A DNA stretch of 64,000 bases, taken from contig CP141138.1 in assembly GCA_035236585.1 (NCBI GenBank), forward strand, positions 24,997,437 to 25,061,436. Direction: 5' to 3'. Below are positions 11,901 to 22,579 of the stretch, one piece after another. The first letter of the stretch is position 1. Each line of letters opens with the position of its first letter. The stretch is from Warburgia ugandensis. Taxonomy: Eukaryota > Streptophyta > Magnoliopsida > Canellales > Canellaceae. The notes under the pieces are model-generated. The model was not told the DNA's origin, searched no databases, and saw only the letters and a list, made by a program, of their open reading frames with translations. Made by a program: the position numbers and the translations under genes.

Positions 11901-12345
11901 CAGAATTGAGTGATAATTTCAAGTTGATGACTTGGTTTACTTAAAACTCCAACCTTACCATCAAACTTCATTTGCTAAAAGAGGGAATCAAAAGTTGGTG
12001 CCACGATATTTCAACCCAGTCAAGATCATTGATTGAATTGGGAAAGTTGCTTATAGATTAGATTTGCCATTGGCCACTCCCCTTCATCTAGCTTGCCATG
12101 TCTCCTTGTTGAAGAAGTATGCTACAACTCCAAATGTGCCAGAGCTCACAAATGATGGCAATTTCAATGAAATTCCTTAGAAAATTCTAGATTTTCATTG
12201 GTCCAAGATAAGATCAAAATTTATTACTGAAGCATTGTTGTAGTGGACAACCATGTCAAAGGAAGACACAACCAAGAACCTTAAGACAACCTCTAAGCAA
12301 GATTTCTTGATTTAAACCTTGAGGACAATGTTCTTTTTGAAGAGG
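8980..12345 (+). pseudogene. Chromovirus gag-pol remnant
   Basis: Reading across frames gives a CCHC zinc knuckle (KKGLYYNCDQSFVSGHRCKH, about 8998-9060). A protease-like LIDN motif lies near 9230. RT starts at about 9820 with HSVSPYSFPILLVQKKDGSL and VKDRFLTLIIDELLDEL, then [20 protein letters not shown] and VFFDYILIY, where the catalytic YxDD has become FDYI. RNase H is at about 10560-11000 (IHEKEMMAIVFTIQKW, YKAGKKTRVVNALSRL). Integrase is at about 11340-11640 (WEDISMDFKEGLPHSSGK, VIDRLSRYVHF, SIVSDHDPVFL). The C-terminal segment has KLQPYHQTSF and YRLDLPLATPLHLACHVSLL. Many stops and frameshifts are present, and a run of about 13 T near 10019-10031 interrupts RT. It cannot encode an active polyprotein. 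Confidence 0.88.
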
Positions 12346-12352
12346 ACTCAAA

Positions 12353-12700
12353 TGATACAACCAACACCATTGGTCATCCAAGGGTGGAGCCTTCTTGCAC
12401 AAGGGGCTTTCCTCAGAGGTTCCTATATTAAGTATGATTTTTTTTAGTAGATTTGAAATTAAGATATTTAAATACTTAATTTGAAAGACTTGTTATAAGT
12501 CTAGGATAGTTTGCTTGCAAGAAAGTTTATTTGTGCAATAGGCTTGTTTGCCATTGAACAATAGTTTTCATATTCTATGTGAGGAGAAAGCTATATATAT
12601 ATGAATGAATAAACAAGTGAAATGGGTGATTACTTTTCAATTCCAAAATCATACGTGAGTGTAGGAGTTTTCTTGGTTCCCTTGAATTGAACCAAGGTTT
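12353..12700 (+). repeat. 3' LTR of the chromovirus
   Basis: It starts TGATACAACCAACACC just after the purine tract at about 12338-12352. It matches the 8652 copy over its first 190 bp, then continues with a TATATATATA stretch near 12594. The right edge is not sharply defined; AT-rich DNA follows up to the next element at 12827. Confidence 0.7.
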
Positions 12701-12826
12701 TTCTTAAAGTGTTCATATCATACTCTAATTATTCTTTAAATATTAGTTTTAGTTTTGAATATTTTGGGGTTCGTTATCATGATTTTGTTTCAAAAAGGTT
12801 TCTTAGCATTTAACACCCACATGTTC

Positions 12827-15542
12827 TGTGATGATCTGAGTTTTCATATGCTTTTTTTTAAAATACAAAACAAATTTCTAATGCAATTTTATAAAAAACA
12901 ATGCAATGTAGGGAAAGAATCTTTTAATTTTAAATACATTTTGAAAACTCCGAGTGCCATTTACTTCCAAGAAAACAAAATAATATTTAAAACTAAAAAT
13001 ATATGCCTCCCAGATCTAGTTAGTCATAGCTTACAGTCTAACTGTAATAATTATATATACATGTCCTCAAAAGATAAATCATATACTTATATTCATACTT
13101 GTCTTGATCTTCACTCACTTGATTGAAGCATTAACATTTCCTAATACTTCTTCTAATCCTGCTGGAGCTGATATGTAAAATAACATATTTGGTTGAGTAT
13201 TTAACGTACTCAATAGAGATTTTTTAGGTAATAAAATCTTGCAATTTATGTAAACATGGGTATTCATGTAAAAATCATTCTCACATTATATATATATATA
13301 TATAATTTTCAATGAAATTAATAAATTAATAATATAAAGATTATGAAAATTTTGTAGTAGTAATCGATCAAATCAAATGTTAGAATCTCAACCTTACGAC
13401 AAATATCATACATGTGGGTATCTTGACGAATATATCGCCTAAGATAATCTCAATGCACCATGTATAGCAGTACAAAACAGAAATCATAGGGTCCACTATG
13501 CTCATGACTAGACCTATATGAAATTGTGTGTTTATGGTACCTAGAGACCATCCCATCACATCCTCCAAGGCAATTGTGGATATGTTCTCGAAATGGGTGC
13601 TGCGAATACTTCTAGTGGTTGTCCCATTACCATAGCAGTCGAGAAAAGGAACAAGTGCCACTTTGGGCAATGATACCTATCACCTTTGGTAGTTAGAGGC
13701 CGAGAGGTCAACCATGTACACATACAACCTCTTAGCATAGTGCTCACTAGCTTGAAAAGATAAATATGTATATGTGTGTGTATTCCAATTTTAAGCATTT
13801 AACGGATGCTAAGTCATGCAATTTATGCAATCCTGTTTCAAAACAAGCAAATTATACATTTATAAATTCAAGAATAAAGATAAGTTATGAAAGATATAAG
13901 TAGTAGCATTAGCAATCAAGACCATAAATCATTTATCATTTCAAAAATATACTAAACATGGAAATAGTTTTAGGTAATTCATTTAAGGTTAGAATTCAAT
14001 TGAAAACTTAGTAGCATCAGACTACCTACCTCAAAGATGTCACTTAGGTGTTGTTTGCAATTTTCTTTAATTCGAATCTTGGATATAATTTAAGAGGAAG
14101 AATCCAAGTATTATTTCCCATTCTCTATTAATCATTAGTCAAATTCACAAATCTATAGCCTAAATCATCGATCTAAACTCCAATCCTATCTATTAATGGT
14201 CAAATCTGTGACCTATAGGTTACTCTTCTTAGATTTGGGTTGATCTATGTATAGATCTACCATCTCATACCATAAATTAACAATTAGTGGTCATATCAAT
14301 ACGTCTTCATACTTGGATTGACATTTAGAACTTATAATTTGATGATCCTAAATAATGTACGGTTGAATCTATCTTATTAGCTCACCAAGCAACAATTAGT
14401 ATTCTAATAGGTCTAACAGAACTCTAATCCATTATAGATCACACATCCTTAGAGATAATTAGAGTATCAAGTCTGTTAAATTGAGATCCATTGCAATTTG
14501 ACTGTTAGATCTATCCTTTTAAGTTGTAGATCATTGGTTAGTGCATTTATAAGCTATATCTTACTTAAAGATCCAATATTTAATGGTTAGATTGCCCTCA
14601 ATAACATTTATATCATCAAGGTCTTACAAATGAATGGTTAGATTTACGATCGAAGGGTTGATGTCCTTAATTCAGGGTTTAATTTGGGTATATTGATATG
14701 TTATATTATCCAATTGATCACTTCATGAGGTCTGATCATCTTTGATCTTATAGATCTATGTGATCTTTGTAGTTTCTAGGTCATGATTAGTTAAAATAGT
14801 CCTATGATCCTAAATTTTATTGAATAATTAGGTTTGCACCGTTAAGAGGAATCCAATAGATCTTTCCAATTGCGGACATGTATAGCCCTCATAATTAGAG
14901 ATTTTGTGTTTTAGATTTGTTTAGTGGTCTAGATTAAAATTCTATATCTAGAATGTGACAAAACAGGATACGTCTCAGTTCCCAGGATGCAGGTGCGTCT
15001 CAGTCAAACCTCGATAACCCTGTACGTGCTATGTAGCCATGGAGGTGCACTAGGATTGTGTGTTTGCAACATGAGTTTTCAAGACGCATCTTGGGCGTAG
15101 AGAACGGAGGTCAATGAGATGATCTAATTTGAACCATTGGATCACCTAGTTCTGGATCAAATTCTAAGATGAGTTAAAATTTGACTGTTTTTGCATATCT
15201 AGGGGTTTTGGGTTCCACAAATCCATTGAATGGCTTAGATCTCTCATCTGAGATGTCCTTGAGTGGGTTCTACCTCAGATCCACCATATTTGTTTTCATC
15301 GGTGATTTGACGACTAGTGAGATCAGATCCAATTTGGATTTGAGGAAACAGGTCAGAAAAGAAGGGAAATAGAGAGAGTGGGGAGAAAAGGACCTTTGAG
15401 TAGAATCAAATTATGAGGGTATTTCCAATAAATTTGATTTCTATAAATTCTCACTTCTAAAATTAAAATTTATAAAACATTCATCCTCCTATTCAATCCA
15501 ATTGTTAGAATAAAATAGGACTTAAAGATTCGAGTAGTTACA
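12827..15542 (-). mobile_element. Long LTR (solo-type), family L, minus-strand copy
   Basis: On the minus strand the left edge reads ...AAAACTCAGATCATCACA, matching the ends of the long LTRs at 34260 and 50814. Internally, the reverse complement of 13380-13800 matches 33380-33600 and 49860-50110 (shared GGCCTCTA, CACTGGAGGT-like and CCCTATGATTT segments). A hairpin conserved with two other copies lies at 13193-13213. A GC-rich block, at 14940-15110 here, is also shared in kind with the other copies. The 5' edge is taken as TGTAACTACTCGAAT (minus strand, ending at 15542), but the flanks TGTTC and TCACT do not match, so this end may be truncated. Confidence 0.7.
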
Positions 15543-15570
15543 TCACTTCAAAAACCATTTCTACCTCTTG

Positions 15571-18500
15571 TTTTGTTTTTTTGTTTTTTTTCAAACTAAT
15601 GAAGATTCATTCAAGTAAAACAAAATAATAGTACATAATAATTTTGCTTTTTAGTGACACTACAAGCGTCACGTAAAAGTGCAAGTGGCAAACTAATGGG
15701 GCTTCGTCTTTCCATTTCTCTAAAAGTTGTAATGCAAAGGCTCGTGGCTAAATAATTTGCCACTTCATTTTGCTCCCTATAAAATGGGTGAATATAATTT
15801 CCTAGATCATCTCTAGCAATCTTGTGCACTCTCTTTGTGCTTGAGTCATACTCTACAAAGTGTTGATGACTACTTTGGAGTCTCCATAAGAAAACTCCAT
15901 AATACTATCTAGAATGAAGCCTTTTTTAAGAGCAAGTCACTATGCTTATTTATTGGTCTTTTTTTAAAAGAAAGTATTGTAGGTAGCAATAACTAGAGCA
16001 TGATGGTCACTAATGATACACCCACCACCCTTAAATCCTAAGTTACCCAAGGTAGACTCGTCAAAGCTTAATTGAACAAAGCCTTCTTTCTTTGGCTCCC
16101 ATTTTACCTAAATATAGTTTGATTTTATCTAAGTATTAATTTGCATTCATGTTCTAAGGTATTTAAATATTCAAAAGTATAGAGGACAATGCTCAAGAGA
16201 ATTGACATATTCAATCACTCTTGCACTCTAAGCTATTGGAGTTGCTATCTAACATGCTTGTTCACCAATAACAACTTTATTTCTTTTAGTTCAAATGGCA
16301 CTAGCCATTGTTTTATGCAATAGCAATCAGGTTGGTGATTCTAAATTTCTTATTACTCATGCTGAGCCAATAAGAATTGATGATCTGCCAAAGAGGGTAT
16401 AGACAATTAAGAAATAAATGATGTGTAGACTCCTCCTTCAAGACATAGAAAAGGCAAAGCTTTTCCTTAGCACTCAAATACTTAAGGTTGGCTTTTAATA
16501 GGAAATTTACTCAATGCGAACTACCATAAAAGGATTTTAATCCTAGGTTGCAAACATGATGTCCATATTCTCTTCCAAATTTGTGGATAGTTGAGTTTTG
16601 TTGTGCGTATTTGGCAAAGAACTCAACATCATTAGCAAGGGCCCAAACAAGCTTATCATCTTATTAAGGAATTGTTTAGAAGAATGATCTTTTTCATATC
16701 TTCTTGTAAGAAGTTAATGTTTTCAACATTCCTTGCATCATGAGCAATGATAGAATATACTTTTTCTTGAGGATGACAAAAGTTAAGTCTCATAAGGGAA
16801 CATAATCTCTGAGAGGAACTATATCGATCCAATTGTGATACTAGAGGTATAAAATTTCCCCTACCAATGGCTTATCTTAGCTCTAGAGAAAAATCGTGTC
16901 CATATTTTAGAATTTTATTCCAAATAGGAGAAGCAACAGAGGTATTTTTTAACTTGTAAAACCTATTTTCCTTTTAGATATTTAGTTATAGCCAATGAAA
17001 TCTTACAATGAATCTTGATTAGTTAGGCATACAAAGCTAGTTTCATCTTGAAAGCCTTGTCATTTTCACTAGGTCTCTAATGCCAAGACCCCAATGAACA
17101 TTAATGTTGCCATCTTGGTTCCACTTTACCCACTGAGTATTTCTAGTCCCATTATCAACAAGAATGTTGCATAAGAATGAGTTTTGAGCTTTACTAAATT
17201 CCTTGAGAACACATTTTGAAACAAGATTGGTAACCATTGCATAGTTGGCTAGCCCAGAAGTAACAAAGTTTATAAGAGCTAGCTTTACAGAATAATTCAT
17301 CCTTCCAAGATGCCATATTTGTTAACATTTTAGAAATGATATTCAAGTAATTATTTCTATATTTGTTTGTTTCAAATAAGATCCCTCATTTAAATGTTGA
17401 GAATTTTCTTCAAAGCTTTTCTACATAGATGATGCACATTCTGGGGAAGATCAATTTAGATTTTTGAGGGGTGATTTGAAGACTAGATTCTCTTCCAAAT
17501 AGCTTGAAGATGTTGCTAATTTCAATAAAAGAAAGAATTCAATACTAGAGAAAATAATCACATCATCTGCTTATAGCAAATGAGTTGGATGGTTCTTACA
17601 TATGAGATCAAGGGTTATTCTTTTATTCTCCACTACCTCATGCATAAGACAAGAGTCCTGCATACAAATTGTAAATATATAGGGTGACAAGGGATACCCT
17701 TGCCTAAGAGCACATTTAGGTTTGAACTAATCAAATGCCTCTCCATTGACAATAACTAATATGCTGGGCATTGATATCATAGACACAATGATTTTGATAA
17801 TTTTAGGAGGGAAACCCCTTTCAATAAGCACACTTTGAAGAAAAATCTAGCTTACAAAATCATATGCCTTATGGATATTAACCTTCACCGATCACGTTTT
17901 TATGCTTTCTCTTTTTTATTAAAAAAGAGGCTAGGAATTTATGGAAAATAAGTAGATTCACTTGGATAATTCTACCAACGATAAAAAAAATTCTACTTCT
18001 TTCTAATTAACTTTGGAAAAACTCTCAATTCTATTAACTAAAACCATTGTAAGGATCTAAGGGTACATATGCTGATAGTTCTGAATTTGTCAGCTAATAG
18101 GTTCTCCTTGCGAAAGGAAACATTCAAACATTCCTTTGTTGAACAAGTCCTTAACAAACCTAAAAACATCTGTTTGAATTCTAGACCATGATGCTCAGAA
18201 GAAGGTAGTAATAAAACCATCAAGATGACATGCCTTATGGTATTAAGAAAAAATATAGCTTCTTTGCATTCCTCCAAAGAAATGGGAGAGGCCAAGGATT
18301 TGAGCTTGATGAGAAGATAATTTGGTTTTGATTTTGTAAATAGGTGAGAAATGCCCTTCATAGCAGGATTTTGAGGAAAGGTTGATAACATAGTCTCTAA
18401 AGGTTTTGATAATGGATGCTTTATAAAAAAAACCCAAAGAACTACTCTTATCTATGATGGAAAATATTATGCTTTTCTTTCTGTTGACAAAAGAAGTGAC

Positions 18501-19080
18501 ATGGAAAAATCTGGTATTCCTGTCATCGAAATTAAGTTAGTGGCATTATGCTTCAGCTAATTTCTTCAAGTCTTAAAACAGAATAAAGATTATATAGAGT
18601 CTCTAACTTATTTTTTTTCACTAATGGGCTAGATCTTTGAATATTGCCAAGCTAAGAGCAGAGATTGTGAAATTTAAAAACTATCCTTCCAACTTCTTCC
18701 CAGCTCCACTATTTTGGTGCAAATTTAATTACCTAGTGTTTCCTGCATATAACATGTCTATGCAATTGTAAGAAGCTCTAAGCTTTGTCAATTACTCTGT
18801 TGAAGTTTTGGTGATCTTGTGAGTAATATTGTAAGAAAATGGCTTTTTGGGGATATGCTTTCATTTACTAGTGACAGAAATATAGAGAATGATAAGAGGA
18901 GATTTTAGGAAGGTGGATTGCCCTTTTGTTTGGGAAGGATTCCATCCATTCAATGTTGTAGAAACCCCTATCAAGTTCCTTCATAATATGGTTAAACCTT
19001 GCTTACATTTTGTCTAAGTAAATGGACAACCCACAAACCCAACATCAATGAGCCCAAGCTTTTGAATAAGAAACTTGTGA
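15571..19080 (-). mobile_element. 5'-truncated L1-type LINE
   Basis: The minus strand reads endonuclease C-terminus, reverse transcriptase, zf-RVT and RNase H, then an A-rich tail (T-rich at 15571-15591 on the + strand). The 5' end stops inside the endonuclease at about 19080, the usual result of incomplete target-primed reverse transcription. A copia LTR begins within about 10 bp of that end. No target-site duplication was recognised. Confidence 0.82.
15611..19075 (-). pseudogene. L1 ORF2 remnant (EN-RT-RNase H)
   Basis: The endonuclease end at about 18890-19075 gives GLIDVGFVGCPFT, RGFYNIEW-like residues and KISSDH-like residues. A linker at about 18470-18560 reads DDRNTRFFHVTSFVNRKKSI, the usual segment between EN and RT. 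RT carries a relic of the catalytic site at about 17559-17580 (THLL*ADDVIIF, with a stop in place of F/Y). Thumb residues at 17043-17300 include LALINFVTSGLANYAM and NVHWGLGIRDLVKM. A zf-RVT relic near 16400 reads STHHLFLNCLYPLW. The RNase H-like domain at 15611-16080 has KAFDESTLGNLGFKGGG and REQNEVANYLATSL. Several stops and frameshifts are present, so the copy is dead. Confidence 0.85.
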
Positions 19081-19087
19081 TTAATGT

Positions 19088-21110
19088 GTTGAGTCTCTAT
19101 CTTTAATAATAACAAAACCAAATTATTGTTGCTAACATGTTTGAATGGTTGTGCATGTTTTATAGATGAAAATGTCAAATTCAACGATTAATAATTTCAA
19201 ACCTTGAATTTCAAGGTTTTCAAATGATTTAAAAATAACTTTGTTGAAAAGAACTTCTTCAAGTTTTTAAATGAAAAGTCTTCATGTTTGAAACAAGATT
19301 TGTGCACCAAATTCCCAAAATTAATCACTTATGTGAAAAGAATCCTCAAAAATTGAACTTTAGAGTTTACAATTCAACACTTGTGAGCCAACTCCTAATG
19401 ACTGAGTTGCAACTCCCATCAGTAGGAGCCAACTCCCAGTAGTATGCTTACAAAGTGAAGAAGTTGACTCCCACAATTGTTCATCTAGGATATCATTAAG
19501 GGCATTGGTGCCCCCTCCTAAGGAGCTGACTTCTTGTTCCTACTTTTCTTTGCCATTAAGGGAACTACCCCGTTGCATGGGAGCATACTCCTTCCAATTG
19601 ATGTTCATGGGAGCTTCCTATGGTAAGAGCTGAACCCAATGACAGTTGACCCTACTGGAGGGCCTCTAAAAATGAGGAGCTCACTTCCATTTTAGGAACT
19701 GATTCTGAGGTTTTAGAAATTTTAAAATTTATTTTTAACTCCAAAAAGTTGTCAATTTTTTTGAGATTTGAGATTGGTTTCAAAGTGGGCCCATTTTATT
19801 AGTTTCGAAACATTATTTTGAAAATACCCATCAACAAAAAGCATTTCCAATGAGATTGAAGTTTCTCAACGACTATTTGAAACAAGACTTTGTGCACAAA
19901 ATTCCCAAAATTAATTACTTATGTAGAAAGAATCCTCAAAAATTGAACTTTGGAGTTTAAAATCCAACACCTGTGAGCTAACTCCCTTTAATGAGTGAGT
20001 TGCAACTCCCATAGGTAGGAGCCAACTCCCAGTAGTATGCTTACAATGTGAAGAAGCTGGCTCCCACAATTGTTTCTTTGGGATATCATTAAGGGTGTTG
20101 GTGTCCCCTCCTAGAGAGTTGACTCCTTGTTCCTATTTTTCTTTGTCATTAAGGGAACTACCCCCTTTCATGGGAGCATACTCCCTCCACTTGATGTTCA
20201 TGGGAGCTTCCCATGGTAAGAGCTGAACCCAATGGGAGTTGACCTACCAGATGGACTCCAAAAAGGAGGAGCTCACTCCCATTTTAGGAACTAACTCTTA
20301 AGTTCTAGAAATTTTAAAATTTATTTTTAACTCCAAAAATTTGTCAATTTTTTGAAAATTTAGATTGGTTTCAAAGTGGGACCATTTTATTAGTTTCTAA
20401 ACATTATTTTGAAAATACCCACTGACAAAATTTTCATCCAATGAAATTGAAGTTTCTCAACAACTATTTGGTTGCTCCAATTATAGCTTAGACTTCTTCA
20501 ATAGCTCTTTAATCATCTAATAAGGAGAGGACATCTCTCTAACCATCATTACATCAACCAATCAAAGGGGAAGAAGCCCATAACAATTATATTTGGGAAG
20601 ATATACCATAGCATGACTTACAATGAGAAAAAGCCAATACTATTCAACGGAAGCCATTAAAGCTCAATCTCTCAAAGAAGATCTCACATTTTGATTCAAA
20701 ATAGAAATTCTTTTTATCTATTGTGATTCTATTCCTCTCATATCCATTTTGTAAGTCTTGCATTGTATTGAGAGAAAATCTTTAGCTCTTCATTTCATTC
20801 GTTCTTTTGCTAGAAAATGGTTATCTCTGATGATTTCATTGTAAAGGAGATTGAGAAATTACGAGTACTCAATCTTGAGAGACCATACACTGTATCAACC
20901 TGCATACAAATTCTTACACCTTAATTGTGTTTGATAATAGGTTGGTAAGAAATCTTTTTATTATGTTTCTCACAATCCATTGTTCATTCATTGTTTACAT
21001 GTAATGTTTGATAAATTATTTTTGAGTGAATTGTGAGACCAAATCTCTTCTAACCTTCAATCTTGTTTTAGGTTGGATTTGTAGCCAAATTTCCTTAAGT
21101 TATAATTAAT
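19088..21110 (+). repeat. SIRE-like Ty1/copia LTR (5' LTR candidate)
   Basis: It begins TGTTGAGTCTCTATCTTTAA and continues AATAATAACAAAACC and GCTAACATGTTTGAATG, the opening style of SIRE/Maximus copia LTRs as I remember it. A SIRE-like gag remnant follows at about 21120. The right edge is uncertain because no clear primer-binding site (TGGTATCAGAGC type) was found. It contains a 590-bp tandem duplication. Confidence 0.55.
19291..20470 (+). repeat. Tandem duplication of a 590-bp LTR segment
   Basis: Unit 1 is 19291-19879 and unit 2 is 19880-20470. Both start AAACAAGA(T/C)TT and end in GACTATTTG/AACTATTTG, and they stay alignable along their whole length with scattered substitutions. Within each unit, ACTCCC/GGGAGC motifs recur many times on both strands (GAGCCAACTCCCAGTAGTAT, CATGGGAGCATACTCC, CATGGGAGCTTCC), giving short inverted repeats. 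Confidence 0.93.
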
Positions 21111-21119
21111 TGAAATACA

Positions 21120-21545
21120 ATACTACTTTTATGCCTAGAGATGAATGCAATAGTACTTAGAATGAGCTAGTTAATGAGCATGATTCTCTTAAGCTCGAAT
21201 GTGATACTTTGAGTATTGAGTTTGATGTTATGAACAATGAGCATGCTAGATTGAAGAATAAGAATGATGGGCTATTGTTTGAGATAGAATCTTTGAAAAA
21301 TAAAATAGAGGTCTAAAAGCCTCTTGAAATCCTCTACTTGAAGCAAAGAGAAAAAATAGTTTTCAAAAAAATTTCACAAAATCATACTTTGCTAGAAAGC
21401 CATTTTATAGGTGTTCAAATGATTATTATCATTCCTATGATTCTTATAGGTCCAAAATTAGGAAAATTTGGATTGTTAAGGGATCAATTGATAGTAGTAA
21501 CACTCATGGACCCAAACTGTAAGTTTGTGTACCAAAAATGAAGAA
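21120..21545 (+). pseudogene. Ty1/copia (SIRE-like) gag 3' remnant
   Basis: One frame gives a heptad-like stretch rich in E, L and N (ECDTLSIEFDVMNNEHARLK, then NDGLLFEIESLKNKIE), followed by a stop. Another frame gives YDSYRSKIRKIWIVKGSIDS, then SNTHGPK and VPKMKK. The end resembles the 'GPK..WVPK' gag-pol junction of SIRE copia elements. Frameshifts and stops are present, no protease, integrase or RT follows, and the copy is cut off where the GC-rich island begins. Confidence 0.55.
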
Positions 21546-22579
21546 ATGATCTCTTGCGCGGGTGTTCCCAGCAAAAGAGATTAACGTCTACAGTTCCTTA
21601 ACGGTGCATGTTCTAGGCATACGAAGGGTGATAGCGCCATTTTGCTGTATTCAAATAACAAGGAGGCTAGGCTTCATCATTTATATCGGTAATGACAGAG
21701 AAGATCATGGGTAATGGCACTATCATTAATCCTCCCTCTGGTTATGTGAGAAAGAGTGGTAGAGGACAATGGTGGCCTGTGGTTCTGGCTCGGCCACCTC
21801 CCCGAGCACAGCCACAGAGAGGGAGAGTGACGGGGGAAGAGGAAACGGGGTGGTGCGGCTGTGGCGTGCCAGCCTGCTCAGGCAGAAGTCACACCGGGTG
21901 AGCACCAGCTAGGGAGAGAGGAGGTCGGGCGCGAGGAGGAAGGGGTTTCAACGTGGGTGGCTGGTTTAGCTGTTGCCGGTGGAGGAAGGAAGAGGGGGAG
22001 CAGGAAGGAGAAGGGTTCGCGCAATTCTGGCCGGAGAGGGGACAGAGTTGGTGCGCGTCGGGGTGGGAACGATAGAGCCCGAGGAGGAATGGAAAAGGAA
22101 GGTTTTTGGGCGTCAATGCCGGAGAAGAAAAGGGAAGGGGGGAAATGGGTATGGCATGGCCAGCCTGCTCATGCCGGCGCATTGGATCGACTTCGCTGGA
22201 GGGGGAAGGAGGGGGAAAACTAGGCCGGTCGGAGGAGGGTTTTACAGGTGGCCGACAGGAGGGTGAGGGGGGTTTTCGGAAAAAAAAAGGTGCGCCAGTG
22301 GGGAGATCCGAGCATGGGAAGCTTGCCGGCGAGAGATTTGCACGAGGTAGGCTGTGGTCATCGGGAGGATGACGATCATAGCAGGAGGATGCAGGAGGGG
22401 CTCTGAACGGAGGGAGCTCGCCGGGGAAGGGAAAGGAAGGGGGAGAGGAGGAGGGACTGCCGACAGGCTGCAGCAGTGCTGGCAAGGGGCCTCGGCCAAC
22501 GAGTGCAGCCTGGGCTCGGTGCAGTCACGCGTCGGGCGGACTGGCTGGCGGGTTGACCGAGAGAGATGGGGGAAGAATT
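21546..22579. other. GC-rich, purine-strand island of unknown origin
   Basis: Base composition changes sharply here from AT-rich to GC-rich, with long G/A-rich runs on the + strand (for example GGAGGGGGAAGGAGGGGG and GGGAGAGGAGGAGGG). Frames on both strands stay open for long stretches. The longest is a 198-codon minus-strand frame at 21889-22485 rich in Pro and Ser, overlapped by plus-strand frames of 75-120 codons rich in Gly, Arg and Glu. No domain is recognisable, and open frames are expected by chance in stop-poor GC-rich DNA. It could be a transcribed leader of a GC-rich LTR or a captured gene fragment. It ends abruptly at a (TTA)n run, 22585-22606. Confidence 0.6.

Larger units (their letters stand above)
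8652..12700 (+). mobile_element. Decayed Ty3/gypsy chromovirus with two LTRs
   Basis: Two direct repeats both begin TGATAC(G/A)ACCAACACCATT, at 8652 and 12353. They bracket gag and pol remnants in the order zinc knuckle, protease, RT, RNase H, integrase and a C-terminal segment ending in a 'DLNLEDN'-like motif typical of chromoviruses. The 5' LTR is clearly alignable for only about 190 bp, so it is shortened or strongly diverged. A purine tract (GAAGAGGACTCAAA) lies directly before the 3' LTR. The element is about 4 kb, shorter than an intact chromovirus, so internal parts of gag are missing. Confidence 0.85.

Noticed and set aside
19291-20470. CRISPR-like or satellite array
   Set aside because: There are only two units of 590 bp, they lie in an LTR, and nothing resembles spacers or cas genes. 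The genome is a plant's.
21889-22485. 198-codon Pro/Ser-rich minus-strand frame as a gene
   Set aside because: The DNA is GC-rich and stop-poor, plus-strand frames overlap it, no domain or start context stands out, and no splice or promoter signal was found. It is kept only as part of an unexplained island.
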